Below the pieces are notes generated by a model. It had not been told where the DNA came from and ran no database searches. It worked only from the letters and a program-made list of their open reading frames with translations. The position numbers and the translations under genes are program-made. From assembly GCA_034430275.1 (NCBI GenBank), contig DAOUEW010000289.1:1-22398 (forward strand): a stretch of 22,398 bases of DNA, in the 5' to 3' direction. The stretch is from JAUVXJ01 sp034430275 (GTDB taxonomy: Bacteria > Chloroflexota > Anaerolineae > UBA7937 > B3-Chlor). This document shows, piece by piece, positions 21,345-22,398 of this stretch. Each line of letters opens with the position of its first letter. Position 1 is the first letter of the stretch.

Positions 21345-22208
21345 ATGATCGAGTTCTCCATCTCTACTTCGTCCATCCGCACCGATCTGGAGCGGCTGAA
21401 CCGTCTGCTCGAGCTGGGCCGCTTCCGCAAGCTCGAGATCGGCTTCTACGACGAGGAAACGCTGCCTCTGGTCATGGAGTTCGCGTTGGCCAGGGGTTTG
21501 ACCTATGGGTTCCACGACCCGTTGCCCCGTCTGCCATCCGACGATTTCCCTTTCCTGACCGATCCCGATGAAGAGAAGCGCTGGCGGACTCTCGATTCTA
21601 TGTATCGCACCATGCAGACCGCTATCAGGTATGGTGCGGAGTACGTGATCGGTCACATACCTTCGGTGCTCTGGGAGCCCCGGCCCATGCTCAGCGAGGA
21701 CAAGATAGTCGAGCTAGCCCATAATAGCTGCGATCTTCTGTCGGCATGGAGTCATGAGTCAGGCATCCCCTTTGTGCTCGAGAATGTGGGTCCTAATCCC
21801 TACTTCTTCGAGTTCGAGGCCTTCGTGGAGGTGATGCAGGCTCACCCGCGTCTGGAGTTCTGTTTGGACATCGGGCATCTGCACCTGATGTCCATCTACT
21901 CGGGGTTCGACTCGCTAGAGTTCTCCACTGCCCTAGCGCCGTATACGACCATTCTGCAGGTCTACAATGCAACGCCGGAGATGTACCGCAAGTATCACCA
22001 CGTGCCGGTCCACCCCTCGCAAGTGCCCGAGGAGGGGTGGGCGGACGTGGTTGCCATTGTAGAGTGTGTGCTCGCGGGGAGGAAGAACGATCTGACGATA
22101 GTCTTCGAGCACTCGCCGCAGTACCCAGCAAGCGACGGCTTCATCCAGGAGGGTATCGAGTCGGTGAGACAAGTGGTGGAGGCAACTGGAGCTACTTGTC
22201 GAGGATGA
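21345..22208 (+). CDS. Xylose isomerase-like TIM-barrel protein (sugar phosphate isomerase/epimerase family)
   Basis: A 287-aa cytoplasmic TIM-barrel protein of the AP-endonuclease-2/xylose-isomerase-like superfamily (PF01261). Likely metal ligands lie at strand ends: FVLENVG (E146), FCLDIGHLHL (D175, H178) and IVFEHSPQY (E255). HDPLPRLP near residue 57 and VIGHIPSV near 102 contribute further His residues. The superfamily includes endonuclease IV, xylose isomerases and epimerases, and the reaction here cannot be chosen. ATG 21345 begins the first strand (MIEFSISTSS). The longer open frame upstream includes the promoter element and has no family resemblance. The gene appears leaderless. Its last 17 nt overlap the convergent dtd gene. 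Confidence 0.8.
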   Translation: MIEFSISTSSIRTDLERLNRLLELGRFRKLEIGFYDEETLPLVMEFALARGLTYGFHDPLPRLPSDDFPFLTDPDEEKRWRTLDSMYRTMQTAIRYGAEYVIGHIPSVLWEPRPMLSEDKIVELAHNSCDLLSAWSHESGIPFVLENVGPNPYFFEFEAFVEVMQAHPRLEFCLDIGHLHLMSIYSGFDSLEFSTALAPYTTILQVYNATPEMYRKYHHVPVHPSQVPEEGWADVVAIVECVLAGRKNDLTIVFEHSPQYPASDGFIQEGIESVRQVVEATGATCRG

Positions 22209-22398
22209 TGGTCACGGGGCCGTCGTTGTGGATCTCCACCATCATCATGGCGCCGAAGACACCGGTCTCGACCCGCAGGCCCTCCTCCTTCAAGAAAGAC
22301 ACGAACCCCTCTATCAGCGGCTCGGCGGTCTCGGGCTGGGCTGCCTCGACGAAGCTGGGACGACGCCCCTTTCGTGCGTCACCATACAGCGTAAACTG
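22192..22398 (-). CDS. dtd: D-aminoacyl-tRNA deacylase, C-terminal part (cut by window end)
   Basis: The reverse strand reads open from the window edge to TAG at 22192-22194, giving the last 68 residues. QFTLYGDARKGRRPSF is the family's (S)QFTLYGD active-site motif, its Ser lying beyond the edge. VETGVFGAMMMV and NDGPVTIILD follow, the latter holding the Gly-cisPro motif (NxGPxT). DTD removes D-amino acids and glycine from mischarged tRNAs. The length and position from the motif to the C-terminus match the roughly 150-aa enzyme. The N-terminal half and the start codon are outside the window. It is convergent with, and overlaps by 17 nt, the TIM-barrel gene. Confidence 0.95.
   Translation of the reverse strand, partial: QFTLYGDARKGRRPSFVEAAQPETAEPLIEGFVSFLKEEGLRVETGVFGAMMMVEIHNDGPVTIILDK

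Noticed and set aside
21208..21640. 13-base direct repeat (GGTATGGTGCGGA) at 21208-21220 and 21628-21640
   Set aside because: A few such 13-mers are expected by chance in 22 kb; one copy is inside a coding region and the flanks differ.

Overview
The window is a bacterial chromosomal segment of moderately high GC content with 18 recognisable genes, one of them split by a stop codon and one cut off by the window edge. Nothing in it fixes the taxon. The mix (a DUF4349 lipoprotein, bacterial PH-domain membrane proteins, separate short Wzz-like and CpsD-like proteins, a tsaE-tsaB-rimI operon, TTG and GTG starts) would suit a member of the Chloroflexota; that is an inference. No rRNA, tRNA, CRISPR array, transposase or phage gene was seen.

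Layout. 1-2127 (+): an amidohydrolase-2 family enzyme, then a PH-like membrane protein gene interrupted by one in-frame TAA. 2164-3990 (-): an operon tsaE-tsaB-rimI for tRNA t6A modification and N-terminal acetylation, driven by a clear sigma70-type promoter. 4245-5972 (+): a calcineurin-like phosphoesterase that looks leaderless and a DUF4349 lipoprotein, closed by a perfect 12-bp terminator hairpin. 6027-9971 (-): uvrC followed by a large membrane protein with two cyclic-nucleotide-binding domains and two PH-like modules. 10306-15986 (+): a polysaccharide cluster (Wzz-like chain-length protein, CpsD/BY-kinase, long-form RmlA, B12-binding-type radical SAM enzyme, two small paralogous proteins of unknown function, RmlB). 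15916-21029 (-): an operon of a cytoplasmic-type molybdopterin oxidoreductase, a polytopic GT-C-like protein and a membrane-anchored six-hairpin glycosidase. 21345-22208 (+): a xylose-isomerase-like TIM-barrel protein, apparently leaderless, overlapping the 3' end of a truncated D-aminoacyl-tRNA deacylase gene on the minus strand.

How the genes work together. rmlA and rmlB supply the first two steps from glucose-1-phosphate to dTDP-4-keto-6-deoxyglucose, and Wzz/CpsD control polymer length and export, so the 10-16 kb region builds a surface polysaccharide. rmlC, rmlD and all cytosolic glycosyltransferases are missing from the window, so the cluster is partial or its product is not rhamnose. 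The GT-C protein and anchored glycosidase next door could act on surface glycans, although they are transcribed from the opposite strand together with the molybdoenzyme.

The most unusual items are the tandem small paralogous proteins behind the radical SAM enzyme, the dual-cNMP/dual-PH membrane protein, the molybdoenzyme/GT-C/glycosidase operon, the nonsense-interrupted PH gene, and a very uniform promoter grammar (TTGnnn, 17-nt spacer, TAtAAT-like -10) alongside two genes whose -10 box lies directly against the start codon.
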